A stretch of 64,000 nucleotides of DNA from Angomonas deanei (Eukaryota > Euglenozoa > Kinetoplastea > Trypanosomatida > Trypanosomatidae): contig LR877172.1 in NCBI GenBank assembly GCA_903995115.1, positions 230,001-294,000 on the forward strand, read 5' to 3'. The notes under the pieces are model-generated. The model saw only the letters and a list, made by a program, of their open reading frames with translations. It was not told the origin of the DNA and ran no database searches. Numbering within the stretch: the first letter of the stretch is position 1; every line of letters begins with the position of its first letter. This document shows, one piece after another, positions 40,944-51,600 of the stretch. The position numbers were made by a program, and so were the translations under genes.

Positions 40944-43900
40944 TTAAAAGGAAATCTCTCCATCTTCTATCGTTTCCTCCTTGTCTTCCTCTACGGCCTC
41001 CACAGACCCGCTGTTCTCTTGTAGGGCCTTGGTGAGTTCCTTGGCCCGTTTCCGTGCCTCGCTCACCTTCGCCACTCGCTCCACGTGTTTCACTAACTTG
41101 CGCATACGACGGGCCGCGAGGACGGACTGTTGCACGGCGCTAAGATGGGCGAGGTTGATGCCACCACTCTCCTCCGTGTTGTCCTCCTTGTTATCGTGCT
41201 TCATGGTGGCGCGCTCCAGCAGCTGTCGCAGTGAGGCCCCGCGGTGACGGAGGTGGTAGATGGTGTCGTTACAGCGCTTCCAGGAGGAGACGGGGAACTT
41301 ACCGAGGTCGGTTTCATCAAACTCCAAGGCGGAGTGCAACTTGCCGTCGAACCGGACACAATCCTCATTGGCGACGACCATCTGCGGCGAGAAACTAGAC
41401 ATACTCAGCTGCTCCGGGTTGCGCACACGGCTCATGGCGACGTAGAGGAGATGCTCGCAGGGCCACATGCGGGACAGCTCCAGGTGTACCCGCCCCACCA
41501 GCGTCAGCCCCTGCACCTTGTGCACCGTGAAGGCGTAGGCGAGGGAGAGGGGGAGGGCGACGCTGGAGAGACTATAATAATGCGTGTTGGGGGTCCCGCC
41601 GACGGTAAACTCCCACGGGGGGATCGCTACCGTCTCACCGGTGTGGAAGCGGACGACAGGGATCATGGGGATCGGCATACCACACTCCGTAAAACAGAAG
41701 ATGCGGTACCGCTCGATGCACTCGTCAATGTTTTCACTGCGGAGGTACTCGGGGAAGGTTTCTAGCTTGCACTCAGCAAAATCGACGACCGTGCCGATAC
41801 TGCCGTTCACCAGATTGCGGGTGAGGTTGGCGCGGAGGAGCACACGGCATCCTTTCTTGAAGGTGATCGGCTGGGCGATGGGATGCTTGCCCATGAGCTT
41901 CATGAGGTGCTCTTCGCTCTGAGGGGTGTGGAGACCATCGGCGCTCGGCACAATCTCGGTCACCACCGCCCCCAGCTCGAGGTCGTTGATGAGGCCCGCT
42001 ACCTCCAAGAAACGCTCCCGCATCGCCTCTCGCCACGTCACGCTCTCACCGGGTGGTAGGATGACACGCATCACGTGACCATCCTCGTAGACACGGTAGA
42101 GGCACAAGAGGGACGGCTTGGGGAGCTCGAGGGTGGACTGCAGGAGGGAGCGGACGTGCTGGGCGAACTGCTCTTCATTAAATGTAGGCCCCGTGCGGAG
42201 GAGAAGGGTGGCGGTGGACTCGTACTTGAGGTTGGTGATGCCAGTCTCAGGGGAAAGGGTGAGCGGGTCGCCTTCGAGCCGCTCCAGCTCCTTCTCATTG
42301 GCGGCGTGCACCTCCTTGTTGGTGGGCAACAGGTTCACAGCGGACTCCACCATGGTACCAGGGGGCAGCTGCTGCACGGTCTTGGTCAGGTCGCCAGGGA
42401 CGAGACCCACTCGCATGAGCTGCAGATCCTGGGCAAACTTGGGGAAGGCGGACTGACGGACGATCGTCTGTAATTTAATCTTGAGAAAGTCTCGCTGGAA
42501 CAGTTTGGATTCAATAATGCTCTTTTCGTTAATGCACCCTAACTGCAGGAAATCCCCGCAGAGGATGATCTGAATCCCACCGAACGGTAAGTCCGGCGTA
42601 CCCGCCTCCTCGCGTAAGACTTTATCAAAGTCCTCGAAGAGTTTCAGGGAGAACATACTAACCTCATCAATAATGATCGCATCGTAGTCGAGGAGTGCGC
42701 TGCGGCGGAGGAACTCCCCCGTGGAGGACGACCCCCATCGCGTGGTGGAAGGTGGAGCCGCCAATGTGGCAGCCGGCGACACCAGTCGTGGCGGTCATGG
42801 CCACCCGCAGACGATGGGCCTGCAGACGGCGGCTGAGAATACGCAACAGGACCGTCTTACCGGTACCCGCACTTCCTCCAATGTACATGTGGTGTCCACG
42901 GAGGGCGAGCGAGATGACACGCTCCTGCTCCTCGTTGAGCTCAATCGTCTTGGTGGGGTCGGAGGAGTCTTCTAGAAGGTTGTGCACGTCCGATACTTCC
43001 GGGTTGGCGGGGTCATCGCCCGGGGCCGTCACGACAGAGGCGTAACGACTACGGGTAATACTATTAATTTTAATTTGCATCATTTGTGCGATGGCCTCCG
43101 CCGGATCGGGGATGGACTTGTTCATGAGGACGGTGCCTAACGTGCGCTGCAGGGAGACCGGCCACCGCGTGGGGATGGGGGTGGTCCCCGCCCTCAGTCC
43201 AGCGGCCAGCTCGTTGATCTGCTCCGGGTGCTCGACGTACATTTGGCGGTGATGATTGATACCGAAACCGATTGACTTGAGCAGCAGGACGGAAGGAGAG
43301 TTTTCACTGACCATGCGACCGTTGAGGGCGTTGTAGACGAGCGTGTTCTCCCCCAGCTTGCTGCTGAGGGAACGGCTATTCTCCTCCTCCGTCAGCTTGG
43401 CGAAGAAATCATCCTGAGACAGATTGTCAAACTCATCTAGGCTGAACTCTTGCGAGGCAGTGGCGTCTGCCTTCACCTCTCCTACGGGCTCAGTGCTAGT
43501 AGTGGTGGTGTCTTCCTCCTCGGTAGCGGCTGCCTCTTGTAGTGCTCGTCGGTGCTCTTCCATCTCCTTCTTGGTGCGTCTCTTGCGCTTTGGTTTCACC
43601 ACCGCTGCTTTCCCCTCTTCTTGCTGTAAGTCGATGATCGGCGGCTCCACGAGCTGTGGTGCACTGCTAGGTCCTTGCATGGTAGGGGCGGCGTGGGCTG
43701 GCAATTCCTCCGGCCGGAGGGCGGCTAGCTTCTTTTTCCCTTTTCCCTTCTTGGGGGAAGGCTGCTTGGCGACGGTCACCTCCTCCGTGCTACCGTCCTC
43801 CCCCGCGTTATCCGTCGTGTACCGTCGCTGCAGGCGGAGGGTGGAGTCACTCATGCTAAAGCTGCTCCGTGAGGCTGGGCTGCCTCTCCAGGTGGGACTG

Positions 43901-44055
43901 CCGCTAACAGAGAAGGGACTAGTGGGCTTGGACAGATATAAGGGACTGCTGGGGAAGCCACTCAGCGGACTGGGACTCTCTTCGTGACTCACGCACCGCA
44001 TCGCGAACGACCCTACACTTAGTGGGGAACGAACGGCGTTGAACTTGCGAAGCAT
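40944..44055 (-). CDS. PIF1-like DNA helicase, copy 1, probably mitochondrial; frame interrupted once
   Basis: A superfamily 1B 5'-3' helicase. Two frames overlapping at 42667-42782 join by one extra base in the five-base run at 42716-42720. The join is supported by copy 2, which reads straight through the same place (HHCFGINVLGEFIRR beside HHAMGVVLHGEFLRR). Total about 1036 residues. The N-terminus MLRKFNAVRSPLSVGSFAMR is mitochondrial-like, followed by about 330 low-complexity and adaptor-like residues. Helicase motifs: Walker A GGSAGTGKTVLL, TATTGVAG, Walker B IIIDEVSM, GGIQIILCGDFLQLG, LLRANLTRNLVNGS, and VHKVQGLTL with VAMSRVRN. Trypanosomes have several mitochondrial PIF1 paralogues acting on kinetoplast DNA; a similar role here is inferred. 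Confidence 0.87.
41401..41559. repeat. Near-identical tract shared with 44928-45086 (PIF1 copies 1 and 2)
   Basis: 159 bases aligned without gaps to the second PIF1 gene with two mismatches by eye. It codes the C-terminal helicase motifs from about LSLAYAFTVHKVQGL to SRVRNPEQLS. The flanks are clearly diverged, so this is a conversion-like patch. Confidence 0.8.
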
Positions 44056-44653
44056 GATACGTGTGTGTGCTATGATATTGGTTTAATGAATACAAAAAAA
44101 GAAATTGAATTTATGATTTTTTTTTTTTTAAATGTGTACCGCTAACGATTTGTGCTTTGTATGGATAGTAAAAGAGTACTATTCGTAAAACACTCCAGTT
44201 TTTTTATTTTATTCAAATTAAAAGAAAAAAAAAAAGAAAATAACAAAAAAAGGGAAAAATAAAAAAGGTGTCTATGAAAATTTTCTTTCTTTTACGAAAA
44301 AGAAAGAAAAAAGCTGAAGAAAAGATTAAAAATAATCTATAAGAGGAAAGTGTTTGTAAACACTTTTTATTGCTTTGAAAGTAATGAGAAGTGGAGAGAG
44401 AGAGAAAAAGAAAGTATGAACAAAAGTACAACTTGATAAATGAAGGACATTGCCATCCGCAATCACATCATAATCGTACTATTCCTGTATACGTTTTTTT
44501 TTTTTTTTTTTAAATTCTGCTGAGGATACGCGTATCTGGAATAAAACTAATGAAAACAAGCTATGAAAAATGTGCGTGTATGCTGTCATAAAAAAAAAAA
44601 AAAAAAAAGACACAAGTCAGTATAATACATTGTGCTTTTTTTTCCTTTTACAT
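44056..44653. other. Intergenic region between the two PIF1 genes
   Basis: 598 AT-rich bases with T and A runs up to 19. It holds the copy 1 leader and acceptor and the 3' flank of copy 2. Nothing else supported. Confidence 0.55.
44070..44071 (-). promoter_or_regulatory. Putative spliced-leader acceptor AG for PIF1 copy 1
   Basis: CAATTTCTTTTTTTGTATTC on the minus strand is followed by ATCATAG, ending 15 nt before the start codon. A moderate acceptor. Confidence 0.4.
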
Positions 44654-47600
44654 TTATGAATTCTGTAGAGAGGTTTGAATGGCAGTAATCCGTTTCTTTT
44701 CCCGTTCCTCCGCCTCTTCCTTCTGAATCCGCTTCTTCTCCGCGAGTCGCTTGGCCAGTCGGTCCAGCTGTGCTCGCTTGAGCACCTTCTTCCGTCGCTG
44801 AGGGGACCGTTTCCACGTAGCGGCAATAAAGTACGGTTTCACCTTCACCTCTGTTACCGCAGGCAGACAGTCGTCGAACAGCACGCAGTCCGAGGCGGCC
44901 CGCACCAGGTCACGGTGGAAGTGGGAGATACTCAGCTGCTCCGGGTTGCGCACACGGCTCATGGCGACGTAGAGGAGATGCTCGCAGGGCCACATGCGGG
45001 ACAGCTCCAGGTGCACTCGCCCCACCAGCGTCAGCCCCTGCACCTTGTGCACCGTGAAGGCGTAGGCGAGGGAGAGGGGGAGGGCGGTGATACCGAGACT
45101 GTAATGGTGCGTGTTCGCGAGACCACCGACATAAAAGGTAAGCGGTGGGATGGGCTCCACCCGCCCGCCGCCAAAGTCCACCTCCGGCACAATCGCCTCC
45201 CTGAAACTCTCCTCATAACAGAGAAAGTCGCGGTAGCTGGCGATACTCTCCTCTCGGTTGCCTTTGGTGCCGACGAGGTAGGGCGGGAAGGCATCCACCT
45301 CCATCCGGCGGAACCCCACGACGGTCCCCAGACTGCCGTTGACCAGCCCTGGTGCCAAGTTCGCCCGCAACATCACCTGCGCTCCAATCTTCAGAGACAG
45401 TGGATTCGCCATGGGGGCCCTCGCCGCGTAGTGCTGCAGGAGGTCCTCATCCCGCTCCGAGTGCATCCCCTCTCCATGCGGGATGATCTCCCGTACACGG
45501 AGGCCAATGTCGACGGAGAGAAGATAAGAATCAATGTCGTTGATGTGCTGGAGAAACTCTTCCTTTTCTTTCTCTTCCCACTCCGCTGGCAGACGGACAC
45601 GGAGGGCTAGCGCATCGACGAAGAGGGGGTAAATGACAATGTTCTGCTGTCCTAGCGAGGTGGCCATCCACGAGGAGGTCAAAAATTCCTTCTTTTTTCG
45701 TAAAAATCCGTGAATGTAAAACTCTAGCAGCTCCACCGCCCGTTTGTAATGTAGTTTCGGTGTGTGAACGCGCAGTAGATAGGTAGGAGACCACTGATGA
45801 TCGCCGGCGATGAGGGTAGGGGCTAATATCTGAGGATTAAACACAATCTCTTCTCCCGGTAACTTTTGCAGCTGCTGAAGGTTGGTGACATCCACCTGTT
45901 GATTGGTGGGGAGTAGGTTGACGGCGCCTTCCACAAAGAAGTTGGATTTTTTATCTTCCGTCTTTTTGTTTTCGGCAACCATCGCGTCTACCTTTTCTTC
46001 ACCAACGATGGCTGTGAGAGACTCCAATTGGGCTTTTTTCAGTTCCTCTTCTTTCTGCTGTTCCAGTGCGCTACTTTCAGCGGTAAGAAACTGTACAGTG
46101 TTCTCCAATCCATCAGGGACGTTACCCCGCCGGAGGGCGCTGAGCTGTTCGGCGTAGAGTAGATTACTTCTCTGACGCATCACCGTCTGCAGCTTCATCA
46201 TGGCGAAGAACCGCCGGAAGAGCGGCGAGGTAATGAGCGGTTGGGCGTTGACGGCCCCTAATTGCAAAAAGTCACCACACAGAATAATTTGAACGCCACC
46301 AAACGGTAAATCGACCCCATTCGCACGACGTAACTGTGCGTCAAACCGTTCAAAGATATCGCGACTTAACATACTGACTTCATCGATGATGACCACGTCG
46401 TACGCCGCTAGTTCTTTTCGGCGTATGAACTCGCCCAGCACATTGATTCCAAAACAATGGTGTAAGGTACACCCGCCGAGGTGAGAGGCGGCGATACCAG
46501 TGGTAGCGGTCATGGCCACGGTGAGCCCTTCCCGCAACAACTGCTGTCGCAACACACGCAGTAGCACCGACTTCCCAGTGCCAGCGCCACCACCAATGTA
46601 CGTGTGGTATCCCTGCAGCGCGAACTGCACCACCTCCTGCTGCTCGGGATTGAGATCGTGCAAGTTGTACAACTTACTTTCTTCCGCGATTTCCATCCGT
46701 TGTGTTGGACTGACGGCCCCCACGACACCGGTCTGTCGGCGGAATTGGGAGTTCTTGTAGTGCATCTTGAGCAACTCCTCGACCCGTGCCACGGTGTCCT
46801 TACTTTCCTCCTCGGTAACACTTCTTAGCAGTCGACTGATCTGTTGGTAGAGGGCTCCTCGTGTCCAGGAGGCTGGCCACGCCACACGGCCGGCCCGTAG
46901 TTCCGCCCCCAGCAGCAACAGCTGCGCCGGGTCGGTGACCCTGAGCTCCCGTGACTCGTAATCTACCCCCACACCAATCATGGCGAGGGAGACCACACTG
47001 GGGGAGGAGGCCTTGGCGACACGCTTCGTGAACACATTGTACACCAGCACATCATCCTTATCCTCCTCCGTCGGCTTATCGTGGCTGTCCTCGCGGTCTG
47101 TTTCTGTTGTGGCGCTGGGCACCGCGACGTTATCCTCCTCGGGGGAGAGATTGTACTCCTCCACGGTAGCGGTGTCAAGGGAACTGTCCTCTGCTGCATG
47201 CTGCTCCTGCTCGGTGGTGGTTGTTGCTTCCTGCGTAGCATCTGTGCCAGCATCCATTGTATTCTCCTCTACAGTAGTCTCTGTCTGGCTGCCTTCCTCC
47301 CCTTCCTTCATCACTTTGGCTTCCGTCATCAGTCGCTTCATTTTATTTCGTTCCTGCTGCAATCCCTCTGGATAGAAGAAGGGCTTCTCCCCACCGGTGA
47401 CCACTACCTCTGGCGGCCTTGTCAGTTCCTGCAGGACGTCCTCGGCGATGAGAGGGGCGTTGTAGTCCTGCGCCAACCACGTCACAGGGTCAATGTGCGA
47501 TACCTTTGTGGTGTACGTGAAGGCAGGCGTCGGTAACTCATGAGAGGAAAAAGGGGAATAGCCGCCCTCCTGTAATTCAGTGTCCGTCCATTCTTTTTCC

Positions 47601-48220
47601 TCCACTGTGTCGCTATTTTCATCGATCCGATTTTCCGTGTTTCCTTCGTATAGAGGGACGAGTGCGTCCGTCAAAGAGGAATCCAACCTCTCCACAGGAG
47701 AAACAAAACTGTTGTCATTATTATTATTATTAGAAAGGGAATAACCTTCCGCTACATGGTCACTTGTCTTCTCTCCGAGAGACAGTTCTGGCTTCCATGC
47801 TGAAAATTGATGCTGGCTGTGCATATTCTTCAGCCGGAATAGTAACGGAATATATTCTTCCTTTTTCTGATAAGGATGATTACTATCTGTATCACTCGCG
47901 TCATTTTGATTCATCGTTGAAGTGGGATGACTCGCTGTCCTTGCACTATCCGAGACCCAAGCGGTGGATACCCTCGCCCACTCCGGTATAGCAGCCGACT
48001 GATGCCGCTGACGTCTCTCCTCCAAGATGCGTGAAAGGATGGATTCTCCTTTTTTGTGATGGTCATGATCGTCCGGAGGGGAGTGCGTAAAACGCCTACT
48101 ACTATACAAGGGGTTAAGGGTACTCGTGCCCACACAGCGCGATGACGAAGTGGTGGCTATCGCTCGTGAAAGATTTTGACGCAAGTACCGTCGTAGTAAT
48201 GCATTCTCCAAGTCTCTCAT
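44654..48220 (-). CDS. PIF1-like DNA helicase, copy 2, probably mitochondrial
   Basis: 1188 residues, uninterrupted paralogue of copy 1. The N-terminus MRDLENALLRRYLRQNLSRAIATTSSSRC is Arg-rich and lacks net acid, as in a mitochondrial leader. About 480 residues follow, mostly Glu/Thr-rich. A conserved pre-helicase part is shared with copy 1 (LVYNVFTKRVAKASSPSVV here, LVYNALNGRMVSENSPSV there). Helicase motifs: Walker A GGGAGTGKSVLL, TATTGIAASHLGG, Walker B IIDEVSMLSRD, FGGVQIILCGDFLQLG, MLRANLAPGLVNGSLGT, VHKVQGLTL and VAMSRVRN. A long charged insertion after the QTVMRQ region (about residues 700-780) and a Lys/Arg-rich tail are extra. The two genes are a tandem duplication. The only AG close upstream leaves a leader of just a few bases; a longer leader is possible. 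Confidence 0.88.
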   Translation of the reverse strand: MRDLENALLRRYLRQNLSRAIATTSSSRCVGTSTLNPLYSSRRFTHSPPDDHDHHKKGESILSRILEERRQRHQSAAIPEWARVSTAWVSDSARTASHPTSTMNQNDASDTDSNHPYQKKEEYIPLLFRLKNMHSQHQFSAWKPELSLGEKTSDHVAEGYSLSNNNNNDNSFVSPVERLDSSLTDALVPLYEGNTENRIDENSDTVEEKEWTDTELQEGGYSPFSSHELPTPAFTYTTKVSHIDPVTWLAQDYNAPLIAEDVLQELTRPPEVVVTGGEKPFFYPEGLQQERNKMKRLMTEAKVMKEGEEGSQTETTVEENTMDAGTDATQEATTTTEQEQHAAEDSSLDTATVEEYNLSPEEDNVAVPSATTETDREDSHDKPTEEDKDDVLVYNVFTKRVAKASSPSVVSLAMIGVGVDYESRELRVTDPAQLLLLGAELRAGRVAWPASWTRGALYQQISRLLRSVTEEESKDTVARVEELLKMHYKNSQFRRQTGVVGAVSPTQRMEIAEESKLYNLHDLNPEQQEVVQFALQGYHTYIGGGAGTGKSVLLRVLRQQLLREGLTVAMTATTGIAASHLGGCTLHHCFGINVLGEFIRRKELAAYDVVIIDEVSMLSRDIFERFDAQLRRANGVDLPFGGVQIILCGDFLQLGAVNAQPLITSPLFRRFFAMMKLQTVMRQRSNLLYAEQLSALRRGNVPDGLENTVQFLTAESSALEQQKEEELKKAQLESLTAIVGEEKVDAMVAENKKTEDKKSNFFVEGAVNLLPTNQQVDVTNLQQLQKLPGEEIVFNPQILAPTLIAGDHQWSPTYLLRVHTPKLHYKRAVELLEFYIHGFLRKKKEFLTSSWMATSLGQQNIVIYPLFVDALALRVRLPAEWEEKEKEEFLQHINDIDSYLLSVDIGLRVREIIPHGEGMHSERDEDLLQHYAARAPMANPLSLKIGAQVMLRANLAPGLVNGSLGTVVGFRRMEVDAFPPYLVGTKGNREESIASYRDFLCYEESFREAIVPEVDFGGGRVEPIPPLTFYVGGLANTHHYSLGITALPLSLAYAFTVHKVQGLTLVGRVHLELSRMWPCEHLLYVAMSRVRNPEQLSISHFHRDLVRAASDCVLFDDCLPAVTEVKVKPYFIAATWKRSPQRRKKVLKRAQLDRLAKRLAEKKRIQKEEAEEREKKRITAIQTSLQNS
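44928..45086. repeat. Near-identical tract shared with 41401-41559 (PIF1 copies 1 and 2)
   Basis: Partner of the 159-base conversion-like patch in PIF1 copy 1, same orientation, two mismatches by eye. Confidence 0.8.
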
Positions 48221-48669
48221 GGGCTAAAAGGACGAACAATTTTTATTTTTATTATATATTTCAAGCAAAAAAAGGGATAAATGATAATATAAAAATGAGT
48301 GTGTTCTATGATTTTTTATTTATTTTATTGTATGTATGCTTGTTTCTTTTTTTTAAAAGGCTCTTTGAGCCTCTCCGAAGAGAGTGAAAGAAAGATCACC
48401 AAAAATTTGCCCCAAAATGTTTATTTTTTTATAAAAAGGTTTATTAGTTTTCTTAAAATTTTTTCTTATTGTATGAAACTAAAGAATGCCATTATTGCTG
48501 TATAAATGCAAAAACGACCCTTTTCCTTTTTTGGTGGCTTTAAAAAAAAAAAAAAAAGGAGAGGAAGTTTTTTTGCGGACACATCATATGACACATGCCT
48601 ATATCATTGATGAACATCCCTCACTTTTTTTTTTTCCCAAAAAATAACATTGATAATTGTAAATTTATT
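48221..48669. other. Intergenic region, AT-rich
   Basis: 449 bases between PIF1 copy 2 and the START-like gene. Homopolymer A and T runs, a possible acceptor at 48224-48225 right at the PIF1 start. No gene supported. Confidence 0.5.
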
Positions 48670-51600
48670 TTACTTTTCTTTATTCGAATACTCCACGAGT
48701 GTTTTGAATTTCTCCGCACTTAACAACAACTGTTCCACCTCAATCACGTTGGCGTACAGTTTCGGTAACCAACCAGACGGCTCTGCACAGCTATAGTGCA
48801 TTACCATCGTCTGGGGTACCCCCTCCTTCTTGCTGGGGATCTCATAACACAACACCCCGCGGCGGTGGACGTGGCACCGCTCGTAGTCCATTAAGGGCGG
48901 CACAATCTCTCTCTTCTTTTTGGGCTTTTTGGTGGTGTTTTTCGTCTTTCCTGCTTGTACGGTTTCCCCGTCGTCTAGCGTCGGGTCCTCCTCCACTCGT
49001 ACACACATTCTCGTGTCGTTGGGCAACTCCCGCAGTAGGTCCATCTCAGCCGACTGAGTGGCATCGAACAAGTGCTCCCGTAGACTCTTCGCCGTGAAGA
49101 AGTACGGGCCATGCTCCTTCGTAATCGCATCTCTGGCCACCGCGCCGAACTTTCCTCGGAAGGCGGTGTGGTAGACGCCGCTGCCTGTCCCGCGTACCTC
49201 TCCCACCTGCTTGAGCACGGTGGATACGGGGGGCGATACATTGACGGAGGTAACCCCCGTGAGGGCGGCCTCCTCCTCATCACTGGACTCCTCCTCCACC
49301 GTGGCGAGCAGTTCTGCGACAGGGATCTGTGACCCCAGCGGCACCCGTGACTCCACCGCGTCATTGTAGACGGTGACGGCGGAGTTCCGGCTGAGGGTCC
49401 GCATGACGTGGAAGAAGTTGCAGGAGACGACCACCTGGGCACAGAAGACCGACACGTGGGGGGTGCCGTCCCAGATGCCTGGCACCGTCCGTGTGCACTC
49501 CATCACCCGCACGCCGCCCCTCGTCTTCCGCAGTCGCCACAGGTTAGACTGCAGGGCGTCACGGACGACGGTCTGACACACCGTTGGGAGCGGTAGTGTG
49601 CTCATGAAGCGGAGGGAGCGCTGTCGCTTGATCATGCCATCCCCTTGGTCACGCTCGGGGCTCACCCCGTTGCGTGCTCCCATCGCCGGCAGTTCCAAGG
49701 TGTCGTCCCCTGGATCCACGTTTTCCTCCTCCTCGGCTGGGAGGTCGGTGAAGGGCTGACGGCAGAAGAAGGGTTGGAAGCCGCTGGCGTTACTAAAGTC
49801 TGCAATCTGACTGGGCTGATAGCCGGTCGCCTCGAGCAGATAGGCGAGGCAGTGGGTGCTGGCCTCGCCCATGATGAGCCGCTGCTCCTCCAGAAACTTG
49901 GAGCGGGTGACGCCGGAGTAGCTGCGGTAGAGGCAGAGGGTGAGGGACCCATCCGCCTCCTCCAGTCCTAGCAGGAGAGAGGTGGCCGCGATCTTGGTCG
50001 GCTCCTCCTTGGAGGTGGGCGAGCGGCCCTTCCCCTCCGCTGCCTCCTCGACATAAGGCGCGCTAAACGACTCTGGGCATGGGATGGCACACTGCAGGAA
50101 GGCTCGGAGGTTACCGTGTCCCTTCCGCCGTCCCTCCGCCGCTGGGGGCCGCGGGGTGATGTCGCTAATGTTCAGCGCCTTCTGCTGCTCGCTGTTGAGC
50201 ACGACGGCAGGGATGACGAACTGGTCGAGGTCGCTAGACGGTACACCCCACATGGAGGACCGCCGCTGATAGCGCACCACGTACAAGTTGTAATCTAACT
50301 TCTTTAATATCTGTCGAGACTGCAGGAGGGTGTCCCAGGTGTAGAGGTTGGAGCTGTGCAGCTCGTCGAACTGACCGTCCACGTCGTCGAGCAACACCGC
50401 CTGCATCGTGCCCACATTGGCCAAAGGGACGTTCACGGAGTAACGGATGGAGTGGACGGTGTCGTTGTTGGAGTAGCGGTGCTCACAGCGCACCTTCTCC
50501 CCTAGCACGACAGGAGTCCATCCCGTCGCGACGGAGAGGTCCCGCAGCGGGCGGAGTAGAATAAGCGGATATGGCGCCCCAAAGTTGCGCAGCTGATCCA
50601 CCATACTCTTCTCGGACTCCGACAGCTCCGGTCGCACGTAGCGGTGGGAGGGGTTGTCAATGTGCGGGTGAATGTTGCGCTGAGTGGAGGCTAATAAGTT
50701 GGTGATGGCCTTGCGGGAGAGTGGGCGGCGATTGACGACGGGCGGTTTGAGCACCTGCCGGACCCCGCACAGGAGAAGCGCGGCGCCTACTACCTTACCC
50801 ACCACGGCGTCCGCCACCGCGAGGAGGTCCACCGACCGTGGGAGAATGAGATTAAAGAGAGCAAACAACAACACCGCCACAAAGAGTACTTTGGCGAGAA
50901 ACGTCCCCATAAAGTTACCCACGCGTGTCACCAGTGGGTCCTCCGGCTTCACCGGCTCTTCCTCCTCTTCCCCCACACTGACGTCACTTTCTTGCTTGAA
51001 AGGGTTGACCTTTGTTTCGGGTTCTTCCTCCTTCAAATGACCTAGTTTACTAAATAATTTTGAAAAGGTTTCCAAGTGTCGCTGATCGCGCTTCTTGGTT
51101 CGCTTGTCCACGGCACGGCGACGCTGCAGTAATGAGAGCGGTAGTGCCTCCGCGAGTAGAATGACGAGCGCCTGATTCCAGGGGAACGCAAAACACACCA
51201 TAATCATTAGAATAGTGACGTGCGGACTAGACCACGCCCAGACGTCAATATGACGCAGCAGGATGATATCAAATATGTCAGAGGTATAAAAGTAAACCCC
51301 TGTCACCTTGTTGGCTGGCTCCTCCTCCAGCTCCGCCAGGAATGTATCGTCCCTCGTCGGTGCCCCGGACACCTCGGGCGTGGTATCGAGCGAGTCGTCC
51401 ACTGATAATCGTCTGTCGCGTGAGACTAGTAAGGCCGCGTCTCGCACGGACGCCGACGGGGAAAGTGGTTTCTTCCCACCGTCTTCTTCGTCCAGCATAT
51501 TCTCGGTGGTAGTCTCCACATACTCCGCCTCTCGTTCCACTTCCAGCTGCTCCTTGATCACCTGCACCACCTCGGACCACTCCTCGCGGGTGAGGGCGTC

